Assembly: GCA_947630555.1 (NCBI GenBank)
Contig: CANRIA010000005.1
Coordinates: 1 to 64,000 of the forward strand
Reading direction: 5' to 3'
DNA length: 64,000 nt
Source of the DNA: an uncultured Clostridia bacterium
GTDB lineage: Bacteria > Bacillota > Clostridia > Oscillospirales > Ruminococcaceae
The notes beneath the pieces were generated by a model. The model made no database searches and had not been told where the DNA came from. It worked only from the letters and a program-made list of their open reading frames with translations. Each line of letters starts with the position of its first letter. Within the stretch, counting starts at the first letter, position 1. Below, piece by piece: positions 5,131 to 15,018 of this stretch. The position numbers and the translations under genes are program-made.

Positions 5131-8100
5131 ATGAATGATGCTGTAATAAATAACATACTTGAAAAGGTCTCGAGCGGTGTGGCGCTTTACGAATACACGG
5201 GCGACAGGCTTACCATGGTATACTGCAATCAGACGGTATGCACTATGCTTGGCTACACTCACGAAAAGTTTATTGCGCGGTGTTCTGAAGACGTATTTTT
5301 CTGCGTTTACAGTGAGGACATACCGAAGCTTAGCGACTGCATGAAACTGTGCATGCTGAGCAGCATGAGCAACGAAAAAGAGGTGCGCTTTGTAAGGCGC
5401 GACCGTTCTTTGGTATGGGTAAAATGCAGCTCTAACATACTGGAGCAGGGCGAGAAGGTAAAGCGCATTGTTGTTACCTTTACCGACATAACCGAGGAGA
5501 TAACCAGCAAGGCGGAGCTTTCTTTCCGCGCGGATCACGATGAGCTGACTTCTATTTACAACGCGAACGCATTTTATCTTAGAACTCGTGAGCTTTTGAC
5601 CGAAAACCCGAATGATGACTTTATAATGATACGCACGAACATTGTAAAGTTCAAGGTGGTAAACGACCTTTTCGGCACGAAGGCTGCGGACAACATACTT
5701 ATAAGCATAGCGCATTTTATAGAAAATCTGCTGAAAGACAGCAAGGCGACTTACGGACGTATAACATCGGATCACTTTGCGTTTTGCATACCTGCCGATG
5801 ATTTCAGCGAAGAGATACTTGTAAAGAAAATGCACGAGTTTTCCAGCGCGTTCCCTGACTATTACAACCTTAGCTTTAAAGCGGGCATATACAGGATAAA
5901 CGACAAGGCAATTTCGGTATCTGTAATGTGCGACAGGGCGAAGCTTGCTATGCAGACGATAAAAGAGGACACGAACAAGACTTTTGCATACTACAACGAC
6001 GATATAAGAAAAAATCTTCTGCTGGAGCAGCGCATTGAGAGCGAGATGCAGTGGGCGCTGGACAACGAGCAGTTTGAGGTATGGTTCCAGCCGATATACA
6101 GTCTGTCATCTATGGAGCCTTACAGTGCAGAGGCGCTTGTAAGGTGGAGGCACCCGACAAAGGGGCTTATATCGCCGGGAATGTTCATACCGATATTTGA
6201 GAAGAACGGTTTTATAAGAAAGCTTGACAGCTATATTTTTGAGCACGTTTGTATGTACATATGCCATTGCAAGGAGTGCGGTATACATCTGCTGCCGATA
6301 TCGGTGAATTTTTCGAGAATGAGCCTTTATGCCGACGACCTTGCGGACGAGGTAATAAGCATTGTGGAGCGCTACGGTCTTACGCCTGATCTTTTCAAGA
6401 TAGAGATAACAGAAACTGCTTACAACAACTATCCGCAGCAGCTGCTCAATACTATAAACAAGCTGCGTTCATACGGTTTTATGATACTTATGGACGACTT
6501 CGGCAGCGGATATTCATCGCTTAACATACTGAAAGACCTGCCGATAGATGTACTTAAAATAGATATGAACTTTATGTCGGACTTTAACACTTCCGACAAG
6601 GCGACGAACATTCTGGCATCTATAATAAGAATGGCAAAGTGGCTTGATATGCCGTGCATTGCGGAGGGTGTTGAGACCGAAACGCAGGTAGACTTTCTGC
6701 GAAGCATAGGGTGCGAGAACATTCAGGGCTATTATTTTTCAAGACCGCTTATGCAGAGCGATTTTGAACACCTTATCTCGGTAGACAACGGCAAGGCGCA
6801 TATGGATCATGATGCTGACAGCTCTTTAGAGGCGCTGAGTGATGACGTTGACATAATGCTTTCGGGAAATGCGACAGTGGCAAGGCTTATGAACGGACTT
6901 TTCGGCGGCATAGGCTTTTATGAGTTTGACGGCGAGAACCTTGAAGTTATACGCGTAAATGACGGATATTACAGGATATTCGGCTACACTGTGGCGCAGC
7001 ACGCGCATGATTCAAAAGACATACTGGCAAAGGTGCACAAGCACGATATTCCGATACTTAAAAACGCGCTTAGGCAGGCATCGGAGACAAAGCAGGCGGT
7101 ACACCTGAACTTCCGCAGATATGATGCGAACGGCGAGCTTTTATGGCTGGACGCCAGCGTGAGCAGGTTTGGCGGCAACAACGAAAAGCAGCTTATGTGC
7201 ATAGCTTTCAACGATATTACAGAACACATACTTTTGGAGAAAAAGGGCAACGAGAAGATACGTTTGCTTAACCATTTAGCGAAGAAGCTGCTTGAGATAA
7301 GAGATATTGAACAAGAAGTGCCAAAGCTACTGGGCGTGGTAAGAAAGTATTTCAGAGCGCAGAGGGCTGCGATATTCGATTTAGATGCATATAGCGACAG
7401 CGGCAATTTGTTCTTTGAAAACCGCAGCGATGATTTTATTCCTGACAGGCGCGATGTGAAGAAAGTGCCGTTTGAGAATTTCAAGCCGTTTCTGGATCTG
7501 CTGCGCACGCACAAGACGGTAACGATAAGAAACCTTGACGAGCTTGAAAACTTTGACGAGGCAACAAAAATAATTTTCGGCGAGATGGGTATAACATCTC
7601 TTATTGCTGTGCCTATTTATACGGGCGAGCACATGACGGGATTCATATGCGTTGACAACCCCGAAAAGAACATTGACCAGCTGGACTTTTTGCAGTCGTT
7701 CAGCTATTACTTCTCGCTGGTGGTGGTAAGGCACCATGTTCAGGACACGTCGGACAGCTACAACAGGCAGATGAACGCCATTATTGCGAACATGAACGGC
7801 GGCGTTGGTCTGTTCAGCATAGGCGAGAGCGGCGAGATAAAGACTATTTTTGTAAGCGACAATTTCCTCAAAATAGCGCAGCTTGACAAGGACAGTATTC
7901 CTGACGATATTACCACACTTGCAGACCCGCGCGACAGGGAAGCGTTTACCGAGAATCTGAAAAAAGCCATAAGCAGCGGCGGCAAGATGAGCGACGAGTT
8001 CAGGCTGTGCGGCAGCGAAACGGGCAGCGGTGAGGCTAAGTGGATAAGCTTTGCGGCATCTGTTGTTACGGGCGGCGAGGGCAAGCGCAGTGAGATGATA

Positions 8101-9291
8101 GCGGTAATAAACGATGTTACCGGTGAAATAGAGGAAGAACAGGGCAAGTACAGCTCTGCCTTGGCTTCGGTTTTCGACAGGATATACAGAATAGATCTTT
8201 CGGGCAGCTGCATAAGTATGGTATCTAAAGAGGGCGGCGATGATAAGTCGTTTGAATGGATAGAGCACATTTTTGACGTTTCGGGCGAGCAGAGCAAAAA
8301 CAGAAAGTGGCTTGCTAAAATGTGTATGCAGGCGTTTGTGAACAACACATTCTCTTGCGACCACAGCATTGAAGTAAACGGCGAGAAAAAGTGGCTGAGC
8401 CTTACCTTTTTAAAGCTGACGGACACGGACTATCTGATGTGCGCTTTAGACGAGACGGACAAAAAGCAGGCTGAGCAGATAAGCATGGAAAATGAAAAAC
8501 TGAAGCTGGAGCAGCAGTTCCACGAATCTGAAAGCGTGTATGTAAACAGTTCGGGCGTTGTTATAATCGAATACGACTACAAGACGAGAAAGCTGTTCGC
8601 GACAGAGAATTTCAAGCTGTTTGAGATAAGCCGCATTATTGAAAGCGTTGATCTTTCAAACAAGAAGCTGACGGCGGAGCTTACAAAAGACACCATTCAC
8701 CCCGAAGACTTTAAAGCGGCTATGGAGATGTTTGCAAATTCCGACGACTGCCGACCGAAAGAAATGCGCCTTAAACTGCGTGACGGCGGCTATATGTGGT
8801 GCAGCATTACCAAAACGGTGGTGCGCGATGAAAACGGCGTGCCCGAAAAGGCAGGCTACACGATGATAGACATAAACGAGCGCAAGCTTTCGGAAAAGAG
8901 CCTGCTTGCCGCAAGTGAGATGATGAGCAACATTGCAAACAGCGCAAATTCGGGCGTGGTGCTTTTTGAGGTGAAAGACGATGGCTCGATAAAGACACTT
9001 TACAGAAACGATGCATACTACACGGTGCTGGGGCAGGACAAGGAAAGCTATGAAAAGAGCGGCACTATAATTCCCGACATACTCAGCGACCCTGAGAAGA
9101 AAAAGATAGTAAAATCGGTAATTACCAAGGCTGCCGAGGGCAATATCTTCTCCCGGAAAACGCAGGTGAAGTGCAGCGACGGAAGCAAAAAGTCGGTAAT
9201 GCTGTCGTTTGCGCCATACCGCAGCAAAGACTTGTCTGACAGTGAGAAGAAGTCGATACTGATAATTGACGAAGTGGAAAACGAGGGATAG
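5131..9291 (+). CDS. Multi-sensor c-di-GMP phosphodiesterase (PAS-GGDEF*-EAL-PAS-GAF-PAS)
   Basis: 1386 aa with no signal peptide or membrane segment, so cytoplasmic. Approximate order: PAS 1-125, GGDEF-like 133-295, EAL 308-552, PAS 575-705, GAF 720-870, then three or four PAS-like modules to the C-terminus. The cyclase motif is lost (TSDHF at 212-216 in place of GGDEF). The EAL domain looks active: Glu334 in EALVRW, Asn in SVNFSRM, Glu in EITET, DDFGSGYSS at 455-463, Lys476 and AEGVE at 511-515. It should hydrolyse c-di-GMP under control of several sensor modules, with the GGDEF remnant perhaps binding GTP. Most sensors lie C-terminal to the catalytic domain, which is unusual. It is monocistronic behind a structured leader. 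Confidence 0.88.
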   Translation: MNDAVINNILEKVSSGVALYEYTGDRLTMVYCNQTVCTMLGYTHEKFIARCSEDVFFCVYSEDIPKLSDCMKLCMLSSMSNEKEVRFVRRDRSLVWVKCSSNILEQGEKVKRIVVTFTDITEEITSKAELSFRADHDELTSIYNANAFYLRTRELLTENPNDDFIMIRTNIVKFKVVNDLFGTKAADNILISIAHFIENLLKDSKATYGRITSDHFAFCIPADDFSEEILVKKMHEFSSAFPDYYNLSFKAGIYRINDKAISVSVMCDRAKLAMQTIKEDTNKTFAYYNDDIRKNLLLEQRIESEMQWALDNEQFEVWFQPIYSLSSMEPYSAEALVRWRHPTKGLISPGMFIPIFEKNGFIRKLDSYIFEHVCMYICHCKECGIHLLPISVNFSRMSLYADDLADEVISIVERYGLTPDLFKIEITETAYNNYPQQLLNTINKLRSYGFMILMDDFGSGYSSLNILKDLPIDVLKIDMNFMSDFNTSDKATNILASIIRMAKWLDMPCIAEGVETETQVDFLRSIGCENIQGYYFSRPLMQSDFEHLISVDNGKAHMDHDADSSLEALSDDVDIMLSGNATVARLMNGLFGGIGFYEFDGENLEVIRVNDGYYRIFGYTVAQHAHDSKDILAKVHKHDIPILKNALRQASETKQAVHLNFRRYDANGELLWLDASVSRFGGNNEKQLMCIAFNDITEHILLEKKGNEKIRLLNHLAKKLLEIRDIEQEVPKLLGVVRKYFRAQRAAIFDLDAYSDSGNLFFENRSDDFIPDRRDVKKVPFENFKPFLDLLRTHKTVTIRNLDELENFDEATKIIFGEMGITSLIAVPIYTGEHMTGFICVDNPEKNIDQLDFLQSFSYYFSLVVVRHHVQDTSDSYNRQMNAIIANMNGGVGLFSIGESGEIKTIFVSDNFLKIAQLDKDSIPDDITTLADPRDREAFTENLKKAISSGGKMSDEFRLCGSETGSGEAKWISFAASVVTGGEGKRSEMIAVINDVTGEIEEEQGKYSSALASVFDRIYRIDLSGSCISMVSKEGGDDKSFEWIEHIFDVSGEQSKNRKWLAKMCMQAFVNNTFSCDHSIEVNGEKKWLSLTFLKLTDTDYLMCALDETDKKQAEQISMENEKLKLEQQFHESESVYVNSSGVVIIEYDYKTRKLFATENFKLFEISRIIESVDLSNKKLTAELTKDTIHPEDFKAAMEMFANSDDCRPKEMRLKLRDGGYMWCSITKTVVRDENGVPEKAGYTMIDINERKLSEKSLLAASEMMSNIANSANSGVVLFEVKDDGSIKTLYRNDAYYTVLGQDKESYEKSGTIIPDILSDPEKKKIVKSVITKAAEGNIFSRKTQVKCSDGSKKSVMLSFAPYRSKDLSDSEKKSILIIDEVENEG

Positions 9292-10020
9292 AAAGGTAAA
9301 TATATTCGCGCTTACGCGCAAGCCTGCGGAGCTGTTCAACGCTACACTGTATTTTGGTTATCTTCTCATTTTGAGTGTGCCAATACGTTCGCGCACTTTA
9401 CTTATTATAGATTTTTTACATTGAACGGCGTTCCATAATGGAACGCGGAAAGAGAGATATGCGCTATAACTAGGGAACGCCCTCTCTTGCATGGGCGTAG
9501 CGTTCCCTTTGGGAACGCCTGAAGAATTATTTCGCCCCAAAAACTATAAGCGAAATAATTCTTCCCCCGCGGTCGTTTACGACCGCTACACCCATTTGCG
9601 GAGCGCCTACCGTATGGGGATTTCGCCGTCTGCGGACGGCGACAATGGGCTTCCGCCCCTTGACCCTGACGACCCTTTTGAAAAAGGGTCGATCGAAAAC
9701 TTTTGTTTTTTTGACAGGGTTTAAAACTTTTGCGGTTAAACGCACTCGCTGAAGAATTACAATTCAGACACGCACAAAGGTGGGGTAGAATAGGAAAAAA
9801 GCCCGTCACACCGCAAGGTGTGCGCCGCCGACCGTTTATGGCGGCGAGGGATTTTTAGATGCGCGCTCTGTTGTTAAGCATGGAAGAAGCCTCGAAGAGG
9901 GTTCTTCGGCACTTGAACGACTGCTTGCAGGCGTTCAATGTGTGCGCTCCATGCGCTGCGCGTAAGCGCGATTATAAACATTCGCATAAAGTGAAATTAA
10001 ATACACACAAAGGAGCAACA
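9292..10020. repeat. Intergenic mosaic of short hairpin repeats
   Basis: No gene is seen. In order it holds: the GCGCTTACGCGCAAGCCTGC element (9307), a TATCTTCTCATTTTGAGTGT element (9358), and hairpins GCGTTCC-ATAAT-GGAACGC (9428-9446) and GCGTTCCC-GGGAACGC (9500-9518). A GAATTATTTCGC/GCGAAATAATTC pair (9524-9565), GCGGTCG-CGACCGC (9579-9595) and GCCGTCTGCGGACGGC (9627-9642) follow. Next come GACCCTTTTGAAAAAGGGTC (~9670-9690) and the GCCCGTCACACCGCAAGGTG element (9800-9858), ending in a TGAACGACTGC...GTGTGCGCTCC piece. All recur in other gaps of the window in other orders and orientations. Confidence 0.8.
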
Positions 10021-10024
10021 GATC

Positions 10025-11566
10025 ATGAAAGACAATTGCAGACTGCTTACCTACCGCGGACACATTCGCAACCACGATGAGCTTTGCGCTCAGCTGGGGG
10101 TGGATCACTCTCTGCCGCGTGAGGAGAGAGAAAAAGCTACCGTGCTGGCGGCATACAAAAAGTGGGGCGGCGACATGGGCAGCCACATTTACGGTATGTT
10201 CGCGCTGGCGATAGGCGACGGCGAGGAGATTTTCTGCATTCGCGACCAGTTCGGCACAAAGCCGTTTTACTACTACCTTACAGACGACGGTGAACTGCTG
10301 TTCGGCACGTTTATTAAAGACATCTCGCAGAGCCCGAAATTCAAAAAAGAAATAAACAAAGATATGCTGCAAATTTATCTTTCGCTGACATATGTGGCAG
10401 GCGAGGACACCTTTTTCAAGGGCGTGAAGAAGCTGATGCCTGGGCGGTATCTCGTATATAAAAACGGCAAAGTTGAGATAACGCGCTACTGGGTGCCGAC
10501 TTTCAGACCCGATGAGAGCAAAACGCTTGAAGAATGGGCGGATATGATACACACTACTGTAACACAGACGGTAATGCCGCAGGTGAAAGAGCCAAATGAA
10601 AGCGCGCAGGCATTTTTGTCGGGCGGTGTGGATTCTTCATACGTTTTAGCGGTTTCAGATGCGCAGGTGACGGGCTCTTGCGGATATGATGATGAGAGGT
10701 TCGATGAGTCGCCTCTTGCAAAGCAGACGGCAGACCTTCTGGGCAGAGAGAATGTTCGCTGCCTTATTACGCCGCAGGAGTATTTTGAGGCGGTGCCGTA
10801 TGTTATGTACAACATGGAACAGCCGCTTGCTGATGCATCTGCGATAGCGTTTGCGATAGCCTGCCGAGAGACTGCAAAAAGTACGAAAATTTGCTATTCG
10901 GGCGAGGGTTCTGACGAATTTTTTGGCGGATACAATATGTACAAAAATGCGGACAGATACGGCGACGAGCTGAAGAACTTCTACGTTGGCAACACCAACA
11001 TCATGAAAGAGGACGAGAAAAAGCGCATACTGAAAGAATACGACCCCGATGTTTTGCCGATAAACTTAGTAAAGTATATTTATGAGGAGACCGAGGGGCT
11101 TGACCCTTTGACGAAGATGTCCGACGTTGACATACAGATATGGCTGGAGGGTGATATATATCTGAATGTTGACAAAATGAGCGAGGCGGCAGGCTTAGAG
11201 ATCCGTATGCCGCTGACCGACAGGAGAGTTTTTGAGATAGCAGCTGCAATGCCATCAAAATACAAGGTAAACGCGGAGCAGAACAAGGTGGCGTTCCGCA
11301 CGGCTGCGGCAAAGGTGCTGCCTGATGAGATAGCATTTCGCAAGAAGCTGGGCTTTATTGTGCCTATACGCATATGGCTGGCAGATGACAGGTACAACGC
11401 GGACGTAAAGGCAAAATTCAACAGCAGTTATGCGGCTGAGTTTTTCGATATTAAAGAGATAAACGCGATACTTGACGACTATCTTGGCGGCAATTCAGAC
11501 GGCTGGCGCAAGGTATGGACGATATATACTTTCCTCGTGTGGTATGAGGAGTATTTTGCAAGATAA
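10025..11566 (+). CDS. AsnB-like asparagine synthetase lacking the glutaminase nucleophile
   Basis: 513 aa from an ATG with AAGGAG about 10 nt upstream. The C-terminal synthetase domain is intact: PP-loop SGGVDSS (199-205) and SGEGSDEFFGGY near residue 295. The N-terminal class II amidotransferase domain is cut. Normal AsnB starts MCG with Cys as nucleophile; this protein starts MKDNCRLLTYRGHIRNHDEL, which aligns with the YNGEIYN region some 65-70 residues into a normal AsnB. The Gln-binding NGE is RGH. No upstream frame supplies the missing part. It should be unable to hydrolyse glutamine and may use free ammonia to amidate aspartate, or have another substrate. It precedes asnS and asnA. Confidence 0.85.
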   Translation: MKDNCRLLTYRGHIRNHDELCAQLGVDHSLPREEREKATVLAAYKKWGGDMGSHIYGMFALAIGDGEEIFCIRDQFGTKPFYYYLTDDGELLFGTFIKDISQSPKFKKEINKDMLQIYLSLTYVAGEDTFFKGVKKLMPGRYLVYKNGKVEITRYWVPTFRPDESKTLEEWADMIHTTVTQTVMPQVKEPNESAQAFLSGGVDSSYVLAVSDAQVTGSCGYDDERFDESPLAKQTADLLGRENVRCLITPQEYFEAVPYVMYNMEQPLADASAIAFAIACRETAKSTKICYSGEGSDEFFGGYNMYKNADRYGDELKNFYVGNTNIMKEDEKKRILKEYDPDVLPINLVKYIYEETEGLDPLTKMSDVDIQIWLEGDIYLNVDKMSEAAGLEIRMPLTDRRVFEIAAAMPSKYKVNAEQNKVAFRTAAAKVLPDEIAFRKKLGFIVPIRIWLADDRYNADVKAKFNSSYAAEFFDIKEINAILDDYLGGNSDGWRKVWTIYTFLVWYEEYFAR

Positions 11567-12779
11567 TTTTAATTTGCGCTGTCGTGCAATAGTTATTTTA
11601 TTCTCGCTGCTTTCGCAGCAAACCTGCGGAGCAGAAATAGTGAATAGTGAAAGAGTGAATAATGAATAGTGAATAGTTAAGGTGCGGCTTACGCCGCGAA
11701 TTTTAAATTCTTGTCAAGAAAGGGAAAGTTTTCGATCGACCCTTTTTCAAAAGGGTCGCAGGGGTACGGGGACAGAGTCCCCGAAAACGCGTTAGGCGCT
11801 CCGAAAAAGGTGAATTGTGAAATAGTCCGGTGGACTATTTCACAATGAGGACAGCGGTCGCTAGCGACCGCGGGAAGAATTATTTCGCCCCAAATTAAAA
11901 AGCGAAATAATTCTTCAAGCGTTCCCTTTGGGAACGCTAATCCCATGCAAGAGAGGGATTTTCCTTTGATAAGACCTTAGCTTTTTTCCTGCGCGCGCTT
12001 GCGTGCGCAATAGCTTTGTTAAAGTTCGCACTTACGCGCAAGCTTGCGGAGTGGTTTAACACCTACATTTACATATTCCAACAATTATATACCACTGAAA
12101 TCAACCCACCCACTAACCGCCCTACCGAGAGATAGCTGGCAGAATATTCTTCCAGCTGCTTTTTGGGGATAGTGAGTGAGGATATTCTATAAATTTGCTT
12201 GTAAGAGTTTTTTCACATTGTATGGCGTTCTCTGAGAGAACGCGGAAAGAGAGCGTTGCGCTACAACTAGGAGAGGCTCTCTCTTGCAAGAGCACAGCGT
12301 TCCCTTCGGGAACGCCTGAAGAATTATTTCGCCCCAAAAATAAAAGCAAAATAATTCTTCCCGCGGTCGCTAGCGACCGCTGCCCTCTTTAAAAAACAGT
12401 CCACAGGACTGTTTTTTAATTCACCTCTTGCAGAGCGCACGCTGTGTTTTGTGGGGCGCTGCCCCACACCCTGCAAGCCTTTTGAAAAAGGCTTGACCGA
12501 AAACTTTTAATTTCTTGACATGACTTAAAACCTTTGTGGTTTAACGCACTCGCTGAAAAATTACAATTCAGATACGCGCTATTGAAATTAAACGGACTAT
12601 GCAAAAGAATTACGGTTTTGTTTTCTGAAAGGCTTCAGACTTTCAGAAAGCAAAATCGCCGCCCCACTTTCGGCGGCGAAGTAATTCTTTCATTGTGGCT
12701 TGGAGGCTTAAGCCGACAAGACACTGAGCTCCAGCAGGGTGGCGCGTAAGCGCAAGAATATAAAACCTACAAAAACCCC
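11567..12779. repeat. 1.2-kb intergenic hairpin mosaic
   Basis: No gene is seen. It includes TAGTGAA-type heptads (11635-11683) and an inverted copy of GACCCTTTTTCAAAAGGGTC with its AAAGTTTTCGATC flank (11725-11760). The AACAGTCC-like, GCGGTCGCTAGCGACCGC and GAATTATTTCGC hairpins (11820-11920) and GCGTTCCC-GGGAACGC (11920-11938) follow. A GCAGAATATTCTTCCAGC element (~12131) precedes a second full set in the opposite orientation (12220-12520) and a CTCCAGCAGGGTGGCGCGTA element (12729). Confidence 0.8.
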
Positions 12780-12808
12780 TTGACAAGTAAAGCCGAAAGT
12801 GGTATAAT
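12780..12808 (+). promoter_or_regulatory. Promoter of the asnS T-box transcript
   Basis: TTGACA (12780-12785) and TATAAT (12803-12808) with 17-bp spacing, directly upstream of the T-box leader. Confidence 0.85.
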
Positions 12809-12814
12809 TCATAA

Positions 12815-13064
12815 GTAATATTAAAAAGGCTAAGACGGAGAGAAGTAGCGGCAAGGCTTGCTTTCAGAGAGCGCGCGGTGGGTGCGAGCGTGCAGCGGCA
12901 TGACGTGAATAACACTCCTGAGCTGCGACCTGAAACCATAGTAGGGAAGCCGCTGCCGCACGTTACGCGGATCAAGTGACCCGTTCTCGGGTAACATAGG
13001 TGGCACCACGGAATTTTTCGCCCTATTGCAAGCGTATCAGGCGTTTGCATGGGGTGTTTTTTAT
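12815..13064 (+). ncRNA. T-box riboswitch, asparagine specifier
   Basis: The conserved T-box AGGTGGCACCACGG lies at 12998-13011. The intrinsic terminator follows: CCCTATTGCAAGC (13021-13033) with GCGTTTGCATGGGG (13041-13054) and a T run. In stem I the specifier loop reads GTGAAT-AAC-AC, giving the Asn codon AAC at 12911-12913. Uncharged tRNA-Asn should stabilise the antiterminator and allow transcription of asnS. Confidence 0.93.
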
Positions 13065-13128
13065 TAGAAGCAAGAGGCAAGAAGCAAGATGTGCGCTGCC
13101 CAAAATTTACAGGAGGACTGAATTTGAT

Positions 13129-14499
13129 ATGAAACACACTGACATTAAAACTATTTTTGAAGACAAAGGCTTAGTTGGAACAAAAGTTACCGTCTGCGGC
13201 TGGGTGAGGACTGCGAGAAACTCGAAAAACATGGCGTTTATGGAAGTCAACGACGGCACCACGCTGAACCATTTGCAGATAGTCATCGACAAGGCGGCAG
13301 GCATTGATTTTGAAGATGCGCTGAAGCTTGGCACGGCTGTTAAAGTTACTGGCACGGCAGTGGCATCCGAGCAAAACGGTGTTGAGATAAACGCGGAGAA
13401 CATAGACGTTATAGGCGAGTGCCCTGCGGAATACCCGTTACAGAAAAAACGCCATACTTTGGAGTATTTGCGCACTATGCCGCATCTGCGCGGACGGACG
13501 AACACGTTCAACGCGGTGTTCAGGGTGCGCTCGGTGGCGGCTGCTGCTATACACGAATTTTTTCAGAGCCAAAACTATGTTTATGTAAACACGCCGCTTA
13601 TCACGGGCAGTGACTGCGAAGGTGCAGGCGAGATGTTTCAGGTAACAACAATAGGCTACTCTGACAAATACAAAAGCGCCGATGAATACTATGCGGACGA
13701 CTTTTTCGGCAAGCGCGCAGGGCTTAGTGTTTCGGGACAGCTGGAGGGCGAAGTTGCCGCAATGGCGCTTGGCAAGATATACACGTTCGGGCCTTCGTTC
13801 AGGGCGGAGAACAGCAACACGCCGCGCCACGTTGCAGAGTTCTGGCACGTTGAGCCTGAGATAGCTTTCGCGCAGCTTGATGAAGTTATAGAAATAGCTG
13901 AAAAAATGATAAAATTCGTCATAGGCAGGATATTTGAAAAATGCCCGAGCGAGATGAAATTTTTCGACCAGAGGTTTGAAAACGGGCTGATACAGAAGCT
14001 GGAAGACCTTATCTCGCACGATTTTGCGGTGTGCACCTACACCGAGGCAATTGAACTTTTGAAGAAGGCAGATGTTGAGTTTGCCTACCCCGTTGAGTGG
14101 GGGCTTGACTTGCAGACCGAACACGAGCGCTATATTTGTGAAAAGGTGTTTGGCAGGGCGGTATTCGTGACGAACTACCCTAGGGAGATAAAGTCTTTCT
14201 ACATGAAGCAGAACGACGACGGCAAGACGGTGGCGGCAGTTGACCTGCTTGTGCCCGGAGTTGGCGAGATAATAGGCGGCAGTGAAAGAGAGGCAAGCTA
14301 TGACAAACTGGTTGCAGAGATGCAGCGCAGAGGCATGGACATGGCGCCTTATGGGGATTATCTGGACTTGCGCAAGTTCGGTTCGGTGCCGCACGGGGGA
14401 TTTGGTCTGGGCTTTGAGAGGCTGATAATGTACGTTACGGGAATGTCGAATATCAGAGATGTTATACTGTATCCACGTACAGTAGGTGGAATAAGATAG
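13129..14499 (+). CDS. asnS: Asparaginyl-tRNA synthetase
   Basis: 456 aa from the ATG at 13129, preceded by AGGAGG at 13111. A longer reading from 13000 would begin inside the T-box terminator and is rejected. An N-terminal OB-fold anticodon-binding domain (VTVCGWVRTARNSKNMAF) is followed by a class II catalytic core with motif 2 (FRAENSNTPRHVAEFWHVEP) and motif 3 (GFGLGFERLIMYV). It charges tRNA-Asn. The Asn-specific T-box makes its expression respond to asparagine starvation. asnA lies ~520 bp downstream, beyond a repeat mosaic. Confidence 0.97.
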   Translation: MKHTDIKTIFEDKGLVGTKVTVCGWVRTARNSKNMAFMEVNDGTTLNHLQIVIDKAAGIDFEDALKLGTAVKVTGTAVASEQNGVEINAENIDVIGECPAEYPLQKKRHTLEYLRTMPHLRGRTNTFNAVFRVRSVAAAAIHEFFQSQNYVYVNTPLITGSDCEGAGEMFQVTTIGYSDKYKSADEYYADDFFGKRAGLSVSGQLEGEVAAMALGKIYTFGPSFRAENSNTPRHVAEFWHVEPEIAFAQLDEVIEIAEKMIKFVIGRIFEKCPSEMKFFDQRFENGLIQKLEDLISHDFAVCTYTEAIELLKKADVEFAYPVEWGLDLQTEHERYICEKVFGRAVFVTNYPREIKSFYMKQNDDGKTVAAVDLLVPGVGEIIGGSEREASYDKLVAEMQRRGMDMAPYGDYLDLRKFGSVPHGGFGLGFERLIMYVTGMSNIRDVILYPRTVGGIR

Positions 14500-15000
14500 C
14501 TGGCAGAAGTTAGAGGTTAGAAGTAAGAGGTTAGAAATGGTTTTCTGAGCTTTTGCGTGTAATAATGTTGCTGCTTTCGCAGCGCGCAGGAGCGCACACG
14601 TTGCCACTACAAGTGTGTACTATCATTACATTACCCATAAATTCCACCATCCCACAATCCGCCCATAAGGGAGGCGGCTGGCAGAATATTCTTCCAGCTG
14701 CGTATAGGGAAAATGTGTTTTATGTGGTTAGTGGGTGTGGAAAAGCGCGGCGGTTAGCTGTAGTTGCCGGGCGTGTTTCTTGCCTCTTGCCTCTATCTGA
14801 ACCGCAGGAAAAACGGATTCGCTCAAATGTTGTAAAATCGTTTCTAACCTCTAACATCTTACCTCTAACCTCTAGCAGCGGCGCGCCTGCCGTGTTTTTG
14901 GGGGCTCTGCCCCCATACCCCTGCAAGCCTTTTGAAAAAGGCTTGACCGAAAACTTTTGGTTTCTTGATAAGGTCATATAGTTAGTGCTATTTTTCAAAT
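14500..15000. repeat. Intergenic repeat mosaic between asnS and asnA
   Basis: No gene is seen. Heptads of the TTAGAGG/TTAGAAG type (14506-14536 and, inverted, 14848-14880) and TTGCCTC type (14778-14795). Also the GCGCAGGAGCGCACACGTTG element (14582), a GGCAGAATATTCTTCCAGCT element (14682-14701) and AAGCCTTTTGAAAAAGGCTT with its ACCGAAAACTTTTGG flank (14926-14962), which may serve as a terminator for asnS. Confidence 0.75.
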
Positions 15001-15018
15001 ATCGAAAGGAGAATCACT

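Noticed and set aside
5089..5835. Long minus-strand frames (e.g. 5089-5835, 7381-8364, 13438-14607) opposite the EAL and asnS genes
   Set aside because: Shadow frames from GC-skewed codon use; no domain similarity, and they fall on genes with clear family motifs.
9405..9809. A 134-aa open frame (and similar frames at 11689-11946, 52329-52580, 52628-52825, 30775-31020) with recurring peptides such as SFRSSLFQKACG
   Set aside because: They are translations of the dispersed hairpin repeats, occur in any orientation, have no ribosome site and share sequence only because the DNA repeats do.
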